Below, piece by piece: positions 47,897 through 57,549 of a stretch of 64,000 bases of DNA. How positions within the stretch are numbered: the stretch's first letter is position 1; every line of letters begins with the position of its first letter. This DNA comes from Pichia kudriavzevii (taxonomy: Eukaryota > Ascomycota > Pichiomycetes > Pichiales > Pichiaceae), in assembly GCF_003054445.1 (NCBI RefSeq), contig NC_042506.1:2611501-2675500 (forward strand). The letters are read 5' to 3'. Both the position numbers and the translations under genes were made by a program. The notes under the pieces were generated by a model that saw only the letters and a program-made list of their open reading frames with translations, was not told the origin of the DNA and did not search any database.

Positions 47897-48319
47897 TTAA
47901 ACAAGGGACGTGTAGAAATCTTTTTGCATCAACATCCATGTAATTGAACACGTGGAGACAATCAAAGGACCAAAGAGACCTTTGTCGAATTTGCATGTTC
48001 TATAGATCAACCATTCACTGCCAAAATGCCACAACGCAATTACATAGGAGACAATACACAGGTTGTAAACGTGCACATCAGTAATATTGTAAGCTGCATA
48101 GGCCCTGATAATCGACGAAACAAGAGTCCATGTACCAAAAGTCCTTGCACTTAAGGGCGTAACTTCGGCAGGATTATTCGAATAGACCTTCTTTGTCAAT
48201 GAGAGGTTTGTATATGTTTGGATGGAGTTGAAGATGGCAACAACGGAAATAAAAAAGATCCATTTAGGCAAGTAGCCTGGGGTTGTTGGCAAGTACTGGC
48301 TAATGAGTTCGGCAATCAT
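47897..48319 (-). CDS. ERG28: Ergosterol biosynthesis scaffold Erg28
   Basis: A 140-residue ER membrane protein that tethers the C-4 demethylation enzymes Erg25, Erg26 and Erg27. The ATG chosen gives MIAELISQYLPTTPGYLPKW. Conserved blocks are LPKWIFFISVVAIFNSIQTY, LSARTFGTWTLVSSIIRAYA, IALWHFGSEWLIYRTCKFDK and FGPLIVSTCSITWMLMQKDF, with four predicted TM helices. The frame is open a further 37 codons upstream without ATG. Length is near S. cerevisiae Erg28 (148). It is divergent from CAP2. Confidence 0.95.
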   Translation of the reverse strand: MIAELISQYLPTTPGYLPKWIFFISVVAIFNSIQTYTNLSLTKKVYSNNPAEVTPLSARTFGTWTLVSSIIRAYAAYNITDVHVYNLCIVSYVIALWHFGSEWLIYRTCKFDKGLFGPLIVSTCSITWMLMQKDFYTSLV

Positions 48320-48629
48320 TGGGGGGTTCTCTACACAGTTGATGGATATCTGTACGGGTTCCTTGTCTGCACTGTCGATGAAGCGGGAAGCACAAACAAG
48401 AGACGCAGAGAAGTGACTTGCTGGTGCCAAAGACGAAAAAATGTAGTGCCATTTGTTGCATCTGTAACGGCCATGTCAATGTTTCCAATTTAGTTGCGAG
48501 ATTTTGACCGATATACGAGTCTGGCAAGTCTGTTCTTAACAACTGTACAACCCCATTGTTATAGTTTGACGCTGTTGTTACTGTTTCCATTGCCAGTTCT
48601 TGCTGCACTACACTCCAGACCAATCCATC
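48320..48629. other. Divergent ERG28 / CAP2 promoter
   Basis: 310 bp shared upstream region. No site could be named with confidence. Confidence 0.4.
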
Positions 48630-49534
48630 ATGGTATGTATTCTACCTCTTCCCCTTCCGCCCTCTTCCAGAGCCGATGGTCGCCGATGAAGAAATTACTA
48701 ACCAGTTTAAAACAGTCCGACGAAGCATACGACGCATCCCTTGATATTCTACGCCGTCTTGACCCAAAGTTCATTGGCTCGAACCTTTCCAATGTCTGTC
48801 GCTTGCAGCCAGAACTGGCTGCAGACCTACTTGCATCAATTGACAAGCCCTTAGAAACGGCACGGTGCTCGAAAACAGGCAAGCCATTCCTCTGTTGCGA
48901 TTACAACCGTGATGGAGATGCATATCGTTCTCCCTTTAGTAACGAGTATGTTGGCAATGACGTCGAGGAAGATGCACCGAAACCAAGTCGCCATTTGAGA
49001 GAACTGGAAACATTTGCGAACGACTCATTCGACATATACAGGGATCTGTACTACGAGGGTGGAATTTCCAGTGTTTATCTGTGGGATAACGAGGTTGGCG
49101 ATGCTACAGAGGACGGTACAATCGGGTTCGATGGCGTGGTGCTTATAAAGAAATCCGTAGATGAGCAGTCCAGCTGGAACTCCATCCACGTTTTCGAAAT
49201 CGAAAGCCAAGACTCTCATTTGGCTAATTATAAGTTGACTTCTACTATCCTCTTGGATTTACAACAGGACCCAAAAGACACAACCTATTTAAGTGGAAAC
49301 TTGACCAGACAGACCGAGCGGAAGGTCCAGTTCAAAGATTCTGCTTCCCATATTGCAAACATTGGCTCCTTGATTGAGGACTTGGAAACCCAAATGAGAA
49401 ATATGTTGCAAGAAGTTTACTTTGGAAAATCTAAGGATATTTTGACCGATATCAGGTCCCTCAACGCCCTTGACCAAAGAAAGGCAGATAGAGCAAAACA
49501 AGAAAATCTTATACAAAGATTCGATAGTTTGTAG
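48630..49534 (+). CDS. CAP2: F-actin capping protein beta subunit, two exons
   Basis: Exon 1 is just ATG (48630-48632). The intron 48633-48715 (83 nt) starts GTATGT, has a perfect TACTAAC at 48696-48702 and ends ACAG. Exon 2 is 48716-49534. The spliced product, about 273 residues, starts MSDEAYDASLDILRRLDPKF, which aligns with yeast Cap2 from residue 1. Without splicing, a non-homologous N-terminus would be read. Conserved blocks: LQPELAADLLASIDKPL, PFLCCDYNRDGDAYRSPFSN, LETFANDSFDIYRDLYYEGG, SVYLWDNE and the C-terminal tentacle. With Cap1 it caps barbed ends of actin filaments in cortical patches. Confidence 0.94.
48633..48715 (+). other. Spliceosomal intron in CAP2
   Basis: 83 nt with consensus donor GTATGT, branch point TACTAAC (48696-48702) and acceptor CAG at 48713-48715. 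The nearer AG at 48704-48705 is too close to the branch adenosine. The intron follows the start codon exactly and keeps frame. Confidence 0.92.
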
Positions 49535-49826
49535 TTATTATGCATACATTACACAAATATATATAAATATCCGATATGAATTTACCAAACGGTATTAGCT
49601 AAATAGAATTCCTCAGTATCTTGATGCGGCTATTTTTTTTTTTTTTCTTCATGGCAAACTTTTAGCCCCCCTCGACATGGATTTGACAAAATTAGTGAGA
49701 GGAAAAATGGAAATCGGTAAAGGAAGACATCCATCCATTACTCAAGTCATATACGATTTGTTATAAGGTCTCCTATTAGATCCATCTTATCATCTACTTG
49801 AGGAAGTGTTTGTTTTTTTCCGCACA

Positions 49827-50822
49827 ATGACTGCGACGACTATTTCCAAAGTTTACGCTGATGTAAATGAAAAGAAACCGCAAGAATATTGGGACTATGA
49901 AAATATTTCAATCATTTGGGGGGATTTGACCAACTACGAGATTGGGAATAAGGTCGGCAGGGGCAAGTATAGTGAGGTCTTTGATGGATATGCGTTACCC
50001 AGCGGTCAGAGGATAGTGATAAAGGCCTTGAAGCCCATCAAGAGAAAAAAAATCAAAAGAGAAATCAAGATTTTACAAAACTTATCTGGTGGGCCCCATA
50101 TCATTCAACTCTTCGATATAGTGAGAGAGCCGACTAGCAAGATGTCTGCCCTCATTTTCGAACATGTTCAAAACTTAGAATTTCGTACATTATATCCCAC
50201 ATTCACAGACTATGATATTAGATTCTACATGTTTAAGGTTCTCGAAGCTTTAGATTATGCCCATTCAATGGGTATAATGCATAGAGACGTGAAGCCACAC
50301 AACATCATGATTGATCATAATGCTAGGAAACTAAGACTAATCGATTGGGGGTTAGCGGAATTCTACCACCCGGGCACAGAGTACAACGTTAGGGTTGCGT
50401 CAAGATACTTCAAAGGGCCTGAACTTTTGGTCGACTTTAGATATTATGACTATTCATTAGATTTGTGGTCCTTTGGTGCAACCCTTGCATCTATTGTTTT
50501 CCGAAAAGAGCCGTTTTTCCATGGTAAATCAAACACCGACCAGCTTGTTCAAATTGCTCGCATTTTGGGTACTGATGACCTACATAGATATCTAGACAAA
50601 TATGAATTGAAATTAGGACCTGAATATGAGGATTTAGGACACTACATTAGAAGACCATGGTCTAGGTTTGTCAATTCCAACAACCAACATTTGGTGAGTG
50701 ACGAAGTAATAGACTTGATTGACAAAGTCCTTCGATATGATCATCAAGGTAGGTTAACAGCAAAAGAGGCAATGGACCATCCTTATTTTGACCCTGTTAG
50801 AGAAGATGCAAAATTTAAGTAG
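49827..50822 (+). CDS. CKA1: Casein kinase 2 catalytic subunit alpha
   Basis: A 331-residue constitutive Ser/Thr kinase for acidic sites. CK2 marks: [20 protein letters not shown], glycine loop [13 protein letters not shown]66 in IVIKALKP, the basic substrate/heparin cluster [22 protein letters not shown] with D154, DWG (173-175) in place of DFG, and [17 protein letters not shown]. The C-terminal lobe ([29 protein letters not shown]) is closer to S. cerevisiae Cka1 than Cka2, but the Cka1 insertion is absent. Its last 40 bp overlap the convergent gene on the minus strand. Confidence 0.94.
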   Translation: MTATTISKVYADVNEKKPQEYWDYENISIIWGDLTNYEIGNKVGRGKYSEVFDGYALPSGQRIVIKALKPIKRKKIKREIKILQNLSGGPHIIQLFDIVREPTSKMSALIFEHVQNLEFRTLYPTFTDYDIRFYMFKVLEALDYAHSMGIMHRDVKPHNIMIDHNARKLRLIDWGLAEFYHPGTEYNVRVASRYFKGPELLVDFRYYDYSLDLWSFGATLASIVFRKEPFFHGKSNTDQLVQIARILGTDDLHRYLDKYELKLGPEYEDLGHYIRRPWSRFVNSNNQHLVSDEVIDLIDKVLRYDHQGRLTAKEAMDHPYFDPVREDAKFK

Positions 50823-52334
50823 CTAGGACCTTCTTGAGCTTCACTTGTATAATTATGACTTTCTTTTTTCCCTTCGTGCGTTAGTTCTTTCTTTCCATAA
50901 TTCTTCACGTTGTTGTTGTGAATCTCATTACTGTTTATGATCAAGTAAAATGCTTTACGATATTTATGAAACATTCTTAAAAGCTCTATATTTGAGTTGA
51001 ATATAAGGAAGGCAAGCATTTTTTGAAATTTAGCCACGAAATAGAACTTACTAAAGGTGAATTGTCCATCTTGTGATTCAACAACTAGGAATAACAATTG
51101 GAGCAAATAATATAAAAGGACTTGAACCTCAGCTTTATTATCAATAATGGTTAACTTAGTTTTCACTTTATGTCTGTGGATGTAGCCTATATAACTTTGA
51201 CCATTCGAACCTTTTTTCTTATTATTGACTATAATAACGTCAAAAATCATGCCGAATATTAGGTTGAACTGGAATTTGTCCGCCCTTGTGAAATTTTTGA
51301 AGTTAAATACATAACAATTCAAGCTAATTTTGAATAATTCGTGCCTTTTCTCTTCATCTAGGGTAGGAATTCGAAAAATAAGAAAGAAAACTTTAAGAAA
51401 CGTTGCTGATAATTGATTCTTGTTTGTAAGATGTTTGTTTTGTTGCGACAACAAGTGCAAACACTTGAATATAAACATCATTTTTTGTTTGTAATTTAAA
51501 TATGTAATATTTGTTTGTTTCTCTAGCCTCAGTAGTATCCGACGTATTTCCATCATCGTTCTGTTTGGGCTCACAAAATACATCTTTTCTTTCAAGTTAT
51601 AATTATCAGCTTGAGGTAGCTTTTTATTTAGTGGTAGCGTTACTAAATTTTCAGTAGCTATAGACTTCTTATCAACTTTTCGTTCTTCTATGTCTCTTGG
51701 AAGCTTGCCATTGGTTGCTTTCTTAGATTCCTCTTCAATTGTAGTTTTATCATTTAGACTTGACTTTGCTAAGATGTCAGATGCGTCAAGGTTTGCTACC
51801 CGAACATCTCTCAGGGAATCATCAGCAAAAATTGTATCTTTTGCTACAACAACATCCAGTAAATGGGGCAAAGTTTGAAAGTCTGGTAAAAGTGAACCTC
51901 TGTCGAATAGATTATTTTGAAAGGGTTGACTGTTTTTCTTGGGAACACTATTACTCGTGAACTGCAATTTATCTTCGGAAGTTTTACCGGAAATAACCTG
52001 ATTCATTTCTATCGCCTCAAAGAAACGTCTACTTTTAAATTTATCCCTTTCAACTTGCTCATCTTTAACATATTCAAAATCAACAATATTCTGATCGTTT
52101 GCTACATCAAATTGCTTTACTTCTAGCGGCTCAACCTGTTTTTCGAATTTGTTATCGTTCCTACTAATGAGTCTTGTAAATTCTTCAATAGAAATGCTCA
52201 GTTTATGTGTTTGTTCATAGAATTTCTTGCATCCAATTATGCATAGCGCCTAGCATAGGTTAGTTATTAATGTTTTCGTGGCTAGAGATAATTTTTCGAT
52301 GTAAAGAGCATACCAAGTCCATGTCACTGATCAT
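50783..52334 (-). CDS. Hypothetical protein, two exons, about 495 aa
   Basis: Unrecognised. The frame opens upstream of its apparent ATG (52006) back to an acceptor. Splicing gives exon 1 at 52314-52334 (MISDMDL) joined in phase 0 to exon 2 at 50783-52249, starting [20 protein letters not shown]. The N-terminus is thus an amphipathic helix run; the next ~130 residues are charged and disordered. The C-terminal ~270 residues are helical and Phe/Lys/Asn-rich ([60 protein letters not shown]), perhaps a helical-repeat fold. There is no signal peptide. Its 3' end overlaps CKA1 coding by 40 bp. Confidence 0.72.
52250..52313 (-). other. Spliceosomal intron in the orphan gene
   Basis: 64 nt on the minus strand. 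Donor GTATGC follows TTG at 52314; branch point AACTAAC at 52259-52265; acceptor CTAG at 52250-52253. The join is in frame and removes the in-frame TAG formed at the acceptor. Confidence 0.8.
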
Positions 52335-52758
52335 GTTTGTGAAGAGAAAGAACACAACGATGGGACTTTATAAAGTACCAAAAACTTTTGGCTCTTTGGT
52401 AAATAAATAACAAGGGCAGCGCTATTCCATATCAACTTTTTTCAGAAAAACCTTTTTTAGGGATTACTCAATCAATGAAAGGGCCTCTCATTTGCTATTA
52501 GACAAGAGCTTCATATATGATTTATTTAAAAGGAAAAAAAATGTTTTTGTTTTGTCTCTTTGAAAATTTATTATTCAGTTATAAAATAAAAAATAACCAG
52601 TTATAAAAGATAATAAAATATTAAGTATATCAAAGTTAGAATTCTAGATCCTTTAAATAAAACAAGCACGTTTCAAACGTAACAAACTTGGAAAAAAAAC
52701 AAAATACAATGTTAGAGAGAGACACTCAAGCCCTTATTATCGAAAAACAAAAAATGAA
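52335..52758. other. AT-rich intergenic region
   Basis: 424 bp, very AT-rich, between the orphan gene promoter and the 3' end of ATO gene 1. No RNA gene was seen. The 3' flank of ATO gene 1 here is not recognisably like that of genes 2 and 3. Confidence 0.5.
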
Positions 52759-53619
52759 TTAAATGGATTCCTGATCAGATCCATTAGATTCTAGTAGTTT
52801 TTGTTTTTTTGTTTTAATAATTGGCATTGGTTTTGATTCAACAACGTAATACGAGTTTTGGAGAGTAGCTAAACCGGCATATGCGTGGTACCAAGCTAAA
52901 AGAGCAGCCAAAATACCGAAGACCCCAGCAGCAAACTCACATGCATGACTGTCCGCCAGATCTGCAGCCGTTAACAAAATCAATCTCATTAAAACAAAAA
53001 TGAATAATGTGAAAAACAGGACAGTAGATTTCACTGTACAAGTGACCAAGAGGACAGTGAATAACACCCAACCAAGATGGAAAAATCCGGTAGCAGACTT
53101 CATCTCTTCTTTGGTTGCATAAGAACTGGCAATATTGAACCAAGGAATATGATTCGCAGCCACTGCCATCCAGTAGCCGCCAAAAGAGCAAAATGCCAAA
53201 CCACCAAAAGCGTTTTCAAGCGAGATTTCCCAAAGTCCGGCAATGAACTGGATAAAACCACCATAGAACATTGCAGCACCCATATTTAAAGCATCATTTT
53301 CAACATGTCTAGTTCGCATGTTGACCAATGATGCAAAAAAGGTGCAATAAGCAAAGCCGCATAAACCTAAAGGAGCTGGATTACCAAACTTGTGAACCGA
53401 AGGAATAGCCCAACCAGGGTTCATGAAACCACCAAAAGCCTTGACTAATTCTGACTTAGGATACTTTTTGTTGTCCAAGATAACATAGGCACCATCATCA
53501 CTTGTGGTAACTTTACCAAGAATATGCTCTTCCAATTCATTGATACGTGAATGTAGTGACTTGTGTTCAGTTCCAGTAGATGAAATATTCTCAAAATGGT
53601 CAACGCTACCCTTTGTCAT
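52759..53619 (-). CDS. ATO/ADY2-like: Acetate/ammonium transporter family protein, copy 1 (GPR1/FUN34/YaaH)
   Basis: 286 residues from MTKGSVDHFE. Six TM helices with the family signature GNPAPLGLCGFAYCTFFASL at the start of TM1, after FGGFMNPGWAIPS. MFYGGFIQFIAGLWEISLEN and FGGLAFCSFGGYWMA are conserved, as is the last helix region SHACEFAAGVFGILAALLAW. Yeast Ady2/Ato1 imports acetate; Ato2 and Ato3 are linked to ammonia and acetate export. The frame is open 25 codons upstream without ATG (a Lys-rich stretch). Body nearly identical to copy 2, but the last ~25 residues differ (KTKKQKLLESNGSDQESI). Confidence 0.94.
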   Translation of the reverse strand: MTKGSVDHFENISSTGTEHKSLHSRINELEEHILGKVTTSDDGAYVILDNKKYPKSELVKAFGGFMNPGWAIPSVHKFGNPAPLGLCGFAYCTFFASLVNMRTRHVENDALNMGAAMFYGGFIQFIAGLWEISLENAFGGLAFCSFGGYWMAVAANHIPWFNIASSYATKEEMKSATGFFHLGWVLFTVLLVTCTVKSTVLFFTLFIFVLMRLILLTAADLADSHACEFAAGVFGILAALLAWYHAYAGLATLQNSYYVVESKPMPIIKTKKQKLLESNGSDQESI

Positions 53620-54547
53620 CTTTTTGGCTTTAAACTTATTTTTTTGCTTGCTTGATATCTTTACTGATGCAGTAACTTGCTTATAGATATTCAAAATATT
53701 TCTATATCAGTAAACCCATTTAACACTTATTGAAGAATATCATGTTGCTTTTATAGTTGAATCAGCAAGAGGGGCAAATGCTGAAAGCCCCAATAAGAAT
53801 AATAGTTTGGTGATTTTCTCCACTTCATCTTTGTGATAAAAGTCTTCCCCATACGCAACAGCCCCGCATTGTCTCATTGCTTAATCAAGTTTTGTTCATG
53901 TACTCCGAAGTATGCTACATATGTTCAAATTCACGCCACGCAGTTTCCCCCAAAAAGGAAATACCCTGGAGAAAGTTAATTTGGCAGCAGGCGGGCTTTT
54001 AATGGGGGCGGATGGACACTGTCGGACAGTGGGGAAAAAGGCCCAGTGGGATAGTATAGCTGGTCAGACCCAGTGATCGAGCACTCATTTATACGAGATG
54101 GGGGTGTAGTTGTGGAGATGACTCAGTGTGTGTCCATCTGTGTTCTGTAGGACTCACAACGGTCAAAATCGGGCAGGAGAATAATATGGATTTGATTGAC
54201 GTTGCTCAGATCCTCATAGATCTATTTTTTCCACTTGTTGTCCGGTCTAGACGTGGAATGACCGAATTATTTGGCAAGGGTCAGATTGCACCTATTTATT
54301 ATGCGCAATATGTGAAAACTTAAGTATGTGGGGCTGTATCGTATTGGAGGATACCAACCATTGTGGCCGGTACAGACACTGATAATTGTAACTTCCTCTA
54401 AGTACTATACATAAGTTAGAGTGATAAGTGCAGGTTTTCTAATATTGGTGAAACATTTCAGGTAAGAAGTGTGGGACTTTGATGAACAGATGAATATACA
54501 ATTTATCACATAGTGATGTAGAAATAAACGGAATTTTTTGTTATATA
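52834..54547. repeat. Segmental duplication, unit A
   Basis: Matches unit B (54761-56475) at an offset of 1927-1928 bp. It covers the ATO coding body and its promoter. Near identity is broken by a diverged island at about 53781-53975. Confidence 0.92.
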
Positions 54548-54685
54548 ATGTAATGTATCGTGTTATATGCAGTAAGGATAAGAAGGAAAAGAAATAAAAA
54601 ATAGTCTATAGAAAAACGTTTCAAACATGAGGGAATAATAGAATTGCATTGAGAAAAAACAAAAAGGAATTGGATGTTCTTTGAA
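53620..54685. promoter_or_regulatory. ATO copy 1 promoter and ATO copy 2 3' flank
   Basis: 53620-53780 is nearly identical to the copy 2 promoter, 53781-53975 is diverged, and 53976-54547 is again near identical. A symmetric CACTGTC-G-GACAGTG element is at 54017-54031. The last ~140 bp is copy 2's 3' flank and resembles copy 3's. A 65-codon frame at 54126 is repeated with the duplication and starts with GTG, not ATG, so it is not called a gene. Confidence 0.7.
54017..54031. promoter_or_regulatory. 15-bp symmetric element upstream of ATO copy 1
   Basis: CACTGTC and GACAGTG flank a central G: a perfect 7-bp dyad, 398 bp upstream of the ATO copy 1 ATG, repeated at 55945-55959. Binding factor unknown. 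Confidence 0.5.
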
Positions 54686-55546
54686 TCAAGGTGATGAATG
54701 GTCAAAGTCGTCTGAATCAGACATTTCTTTGTTTTTGGATCCAATAATAGGCATAGGTATTGATTCAACAACGTAATACGAGTTTTGGAGAGTAGCTAAA
54801 CCGGCATATGCGTGGTACCAAGCTAAAAGAGCAGCCAAAATACCGAAGACCCCAGCAGCAAACTCACATGCATGACTGTCCGCCAGATCTGCAGCCGTTA
54901 ACAAAATCAATCTCATTAAAACAAAAACGAATAATGTGAAAAACATTATAGTAGATTTCACTGTACAAGTGACCAAGAGGACAGTGAATAACACCCAACC
55001 AAGATGGAAAAATCCGGTAGCAGACTTCATCTCTTCTTTGGTTGCATAAGAACTGGCAATATTGAACCAAGGAATATGATTCGCAGCCACTGCCATCCAG
55101 TAGCCGCCAAAAGAGCAAAATGCCAAACCACCAAAAGCGTTTTCAAGCGATATTTCCCAAAGTCCGGCAATGAACTGGATAAAACCACCATAGAACATTG
55201 CAGCACCGGTATTTAGGCCGTCATTTTCAACGTGTCTTGCTCGCATGTTGATCAACGATGCAACAAAAGTACAATAAGCAAAGCCGCATAAACCTAAAGG
55301 AGCTGGATTACCAAACTTGTGGGCAGAAGGAATAGCCCAACCAGGGTTCATGAAACCACCAAAAGCCTTGACTAATTCTGACTTAGGATACTTTTTGTTG
55401 TCCAAGATAACATAGGCACCATCATCACTTGTGGTAACTTTACCAAGAATATGCTCTTCCAATTCATTGATACGTGAATGTAGTGACTTGTGTTCAGTTC
55501 CAGTAGATGAAATATTCTCAAAATGGTCAACGCTACCCTTTGTCAT
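54686..55546 (-). CDS. ATO/ADY2-like: Acetate/ammonium transporter family protein, copy 2
   Basis: 286 residues, same start context as copy 1 (MTKGSVDHFE) and the same GNPAPLGLCGFAYCTFVASL signature with six TM helices. It differs from copy 1 at a handful of positions in the body. Its C-terminus (IGSKNKEMSDSDDFDHSSP) instead resembles copy 3 (IGSKSKDMFDSDDFDQSSS), and so does its 3' flank. The gene therefore looks like a mosaic of a copy-1-type body and a copy-3-type end. Function as for copy 1 (family knowledge). Confidence 0.94.
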   Translation of the reverse strand: MTKGSVDHFENISSTGTEHKSLHSRINELEEHILGKVTTSDDGAYVILDNKKYPKSELVKAFGGFMNPGWAIPSAHKFGNPAPLGLCGFAYCTFVASLINMRARHVENDGLNTGAAMFYGGFIQFIAGLWEISLENAFGGLAFCSFGGYWMAVAANHIPWFNIASSYATKEEMKSATGFFHLGWVLFTVLLVTCTVKSTIMFFTLFVFVLMRLILLTAADLADSHACEFAAGVFGILAALLAWYHAYAGLATLQNSYYVVESIPMPIIGSKNKEMSDSDDFDHSSP

Positions 55547-56475
55547 CTTTTTGGCTTTAAACTTATTTTTTTGCTTGCTTGATATCTTTACTGATGCAGT
55601 AACTTGCTTATAGATATTCAAAATATTTCTATATCAGTAAACCCATTTAACACTTATTGAAGAATATCATGTTGCTTTTATAGTTGAATCAGCAAGAGGG
55701 GAAAAAATATGCTTTTCAAGGTACCATAATAACTTGGTGAGCTTCTCCACCTAATCATTATGATCACGGACTTCCTCATAAGGAAGAGCCCCGCATTGTT
55801 TTATCGCTTGATCAGGATTTTGTTCACATACTCCGAAGCATGCTGAAGTTGAACAAATTTATGCCACGCAGCTTTTCCGAAAGAGGCAACGCCCTGGGGA
55901 AAGCTTATTTGGCAGCAGGCGGGCTTTTAATGGGGGCGGATGGACACTGTCGGACAGTGGGGAAAAAGGCCCAGTGGGATAGTATAGCTGGTCAGACCCA
56001 GTGATCGAGCACTCATTTATACGAGATGGGGGTGTAGTTGTGGAGATGACTCAGTGTGTGTCCATCTGTGTTCTGTAGGACTCACAACGGTCAAAATCGG
56101 GCAGGAGAATAATATGGATTTGATTGACGTTGCTCAGATCCTCATAGATCTATTTTTTCCACTTGTTGTCCGGTCTAGACGTGGAATGACCGAATTATTT
56201 GGCAAGGGTCAGATTGCACCTATTTATTATGCGCAATATGTGAAAACTTAAGTATGTGGGGCTGTATCGTATTGGAGGATACCAACCATTGTGGCCGGTA
56301 CAGACACTGATAATTGTAACTTCCTCTAAGTACTATACATAAGTTAGAGTGATAAGTGCAGGTTTTCTAATATTGGTGAAACATTTCAGGTAAGAAGTGT
56401 GGGACCTTGATGAACAGATGAATATACAATTCGTCACATAGTGATGTAGAAATAAACGGAATTTTTTGTTATATA
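54761..56475. repeat. Segmental duplication, unit B
   Basis: Partner of unit A (52834-54547). The diverged island in this copy is about 55706-55902. Confidence 0.92.
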
Positions 56476-56616
56476 GTGTATTATATTAAGTTGTAAGCAG
56501 TAAGAACAAAAAAAAAATGGATAAAAACACAGTTTATAAAAGGAGGTTTCAAACCCAAAGTGGTGGAAGAAGTGAACCGAGAAAAAAACAACAGGAAGAA
56601 TTAGAGGGACTCTAGA
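55547..56616. promoter_or_regulatory. ATO copy 2 promoter and ATO copy 3 3' flank
   Basis: Same structure as the copy 1 promoter: proximal near-identical segment, diverged island (about 55706-55902), distal near-identical segment with the dyad at 55945-55959, then copy 3's 3' flank from about 56476. Confidence 0.7.
55945..55959. promoter_or_regulatory. 15-bp symmetric element upstream of ATO copy 2
   Basis: Identical to 54017-54031, at an offset of 1928 bp. Confidence 0.5.
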
Positions 56617-57549
56617 TCAAGATGAAGATTGGTCAAAGTCGTCAGAATCAAACATATCTTTGCTCTTTGATCCAATAACAGGCATAGGTGTTGGATTAAC
56701 AACATAGTAAGAATTCTGAGGTGTTGCAATACCTGCATATGCATGATACCATGCTAACAGAGATGCCAAAACACCGAAAACACCAGCAGCAAACTCACAG
56801 GCATGACTGTCCGCAAACTTCCAACATGTTAATAACAGCAATCTCATAAAGACCAGCACAAACAACAGGAAAAATAAAATGGTAGATTTGATTGAACAAG
56901 CTAGCAAGATTATTGTAAAGAGTAGCCAACCAAGGTAGAAAAATCCCATACCTGATTTGAATTCTGCTTCTGTAGTATAAGAGCTAGCAATATGGAACCA
57001 GGGGATATGGTTTGAGGCCGATGCCATCCAGTAACCTCCGAAAGAGCAAAATGCCAAACCACCAAAAGCGTTTTCAAGCGATATTTCCCAAAGTCCGGCA
57101 ATGAACTGGATAAAACCACCATAAAACATTGCAGCACCGACATTAACAGCATCATTTTCAACATGTCTAGTTTGCATGTTGACCAAAGATGCAACAAAAG
57201 TACAATACGCAAATGCAGATAGACCCAAAGGAGCTGGATTACCAAACTTGTGTTCGGAAGGCACTGCCCAACCAGGGTTCATAAAACCACCAAAGGCCTT
57301 CAATAATTCTGACTTAGGATACTTTTTGTTGTCTAAGATAACATAGGCGCCGTCATCACTTGTATGTACTTTGCCCATGATCTGATGTTCAATATTCGTC
57401 AAGCGGGAATGCAAGGAAATATGGTCATTTTCCTTATTTGAGGTATGTTCATGGTGTTCAACACTACTTTTGGACATTTTATTAGATGATTCCAGTGGTT
57501 TTGAGGATGCGTGCTTCTTTTTGGATTTTGATTTGGACTTCAAAATCAT
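56617..57549 (-). CDS. ATO/ADY2-like: Acetate/ammonium transporter family protein, copy 3
   Basis: 310 residues from the first ATG; the internal ATG at 57477 (MSKSSVEHHE) gives exactly 286 residues and aligns with the starts of copies 1 and 2, so it may be the real start. The extra 24 residues are Lys/Ser-rich, like the ATG-less stretch upstream of the paralogues. It has the GNPAPLGLSAFAYCTFVASL signature, six TM helices and the acidic DSDDFD tail. It is more diverged from copies 1 and 2, except for a 99-bp tract (57041-57139) that matches copy 2 with one mismatch. Confidence 0.93.
   Translation of the reverse strand: MILKSKSKSKKKHASSKPLESSNKMSKSSVEHHEHTSNKENDHISLHSRLTNIEHQIMGKVHTSDDGAYVILDNKKYPKSELLKAFGGFMNPGWAVPSEHKFGNPAPLGLSAFAYCTFVASLVNMQTRHVENDAVNVGAAMFYGGFIQFIAGLWEISLENAFGGLAFCSFGGYWMASASNHIPWFHIASSYTTEAEFKSGMGFFYLGWLLFTIILLACSIKSTILFFLLFVLVFMRLLLLTCWKFADSHACEFAAGVFGVLASLLAWYHAYAGIATPQNSYYVVNPTPMPVIGSKSKDMFDSDDFDQSSS

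Noticed and set aside
54126-54323. 65-codon frame in the ATO copy 1 promoter, identical at 56054-56251
   Set aside because: Identity is explained by the segmental duplication; it starts at GTG and has no recognisable features.
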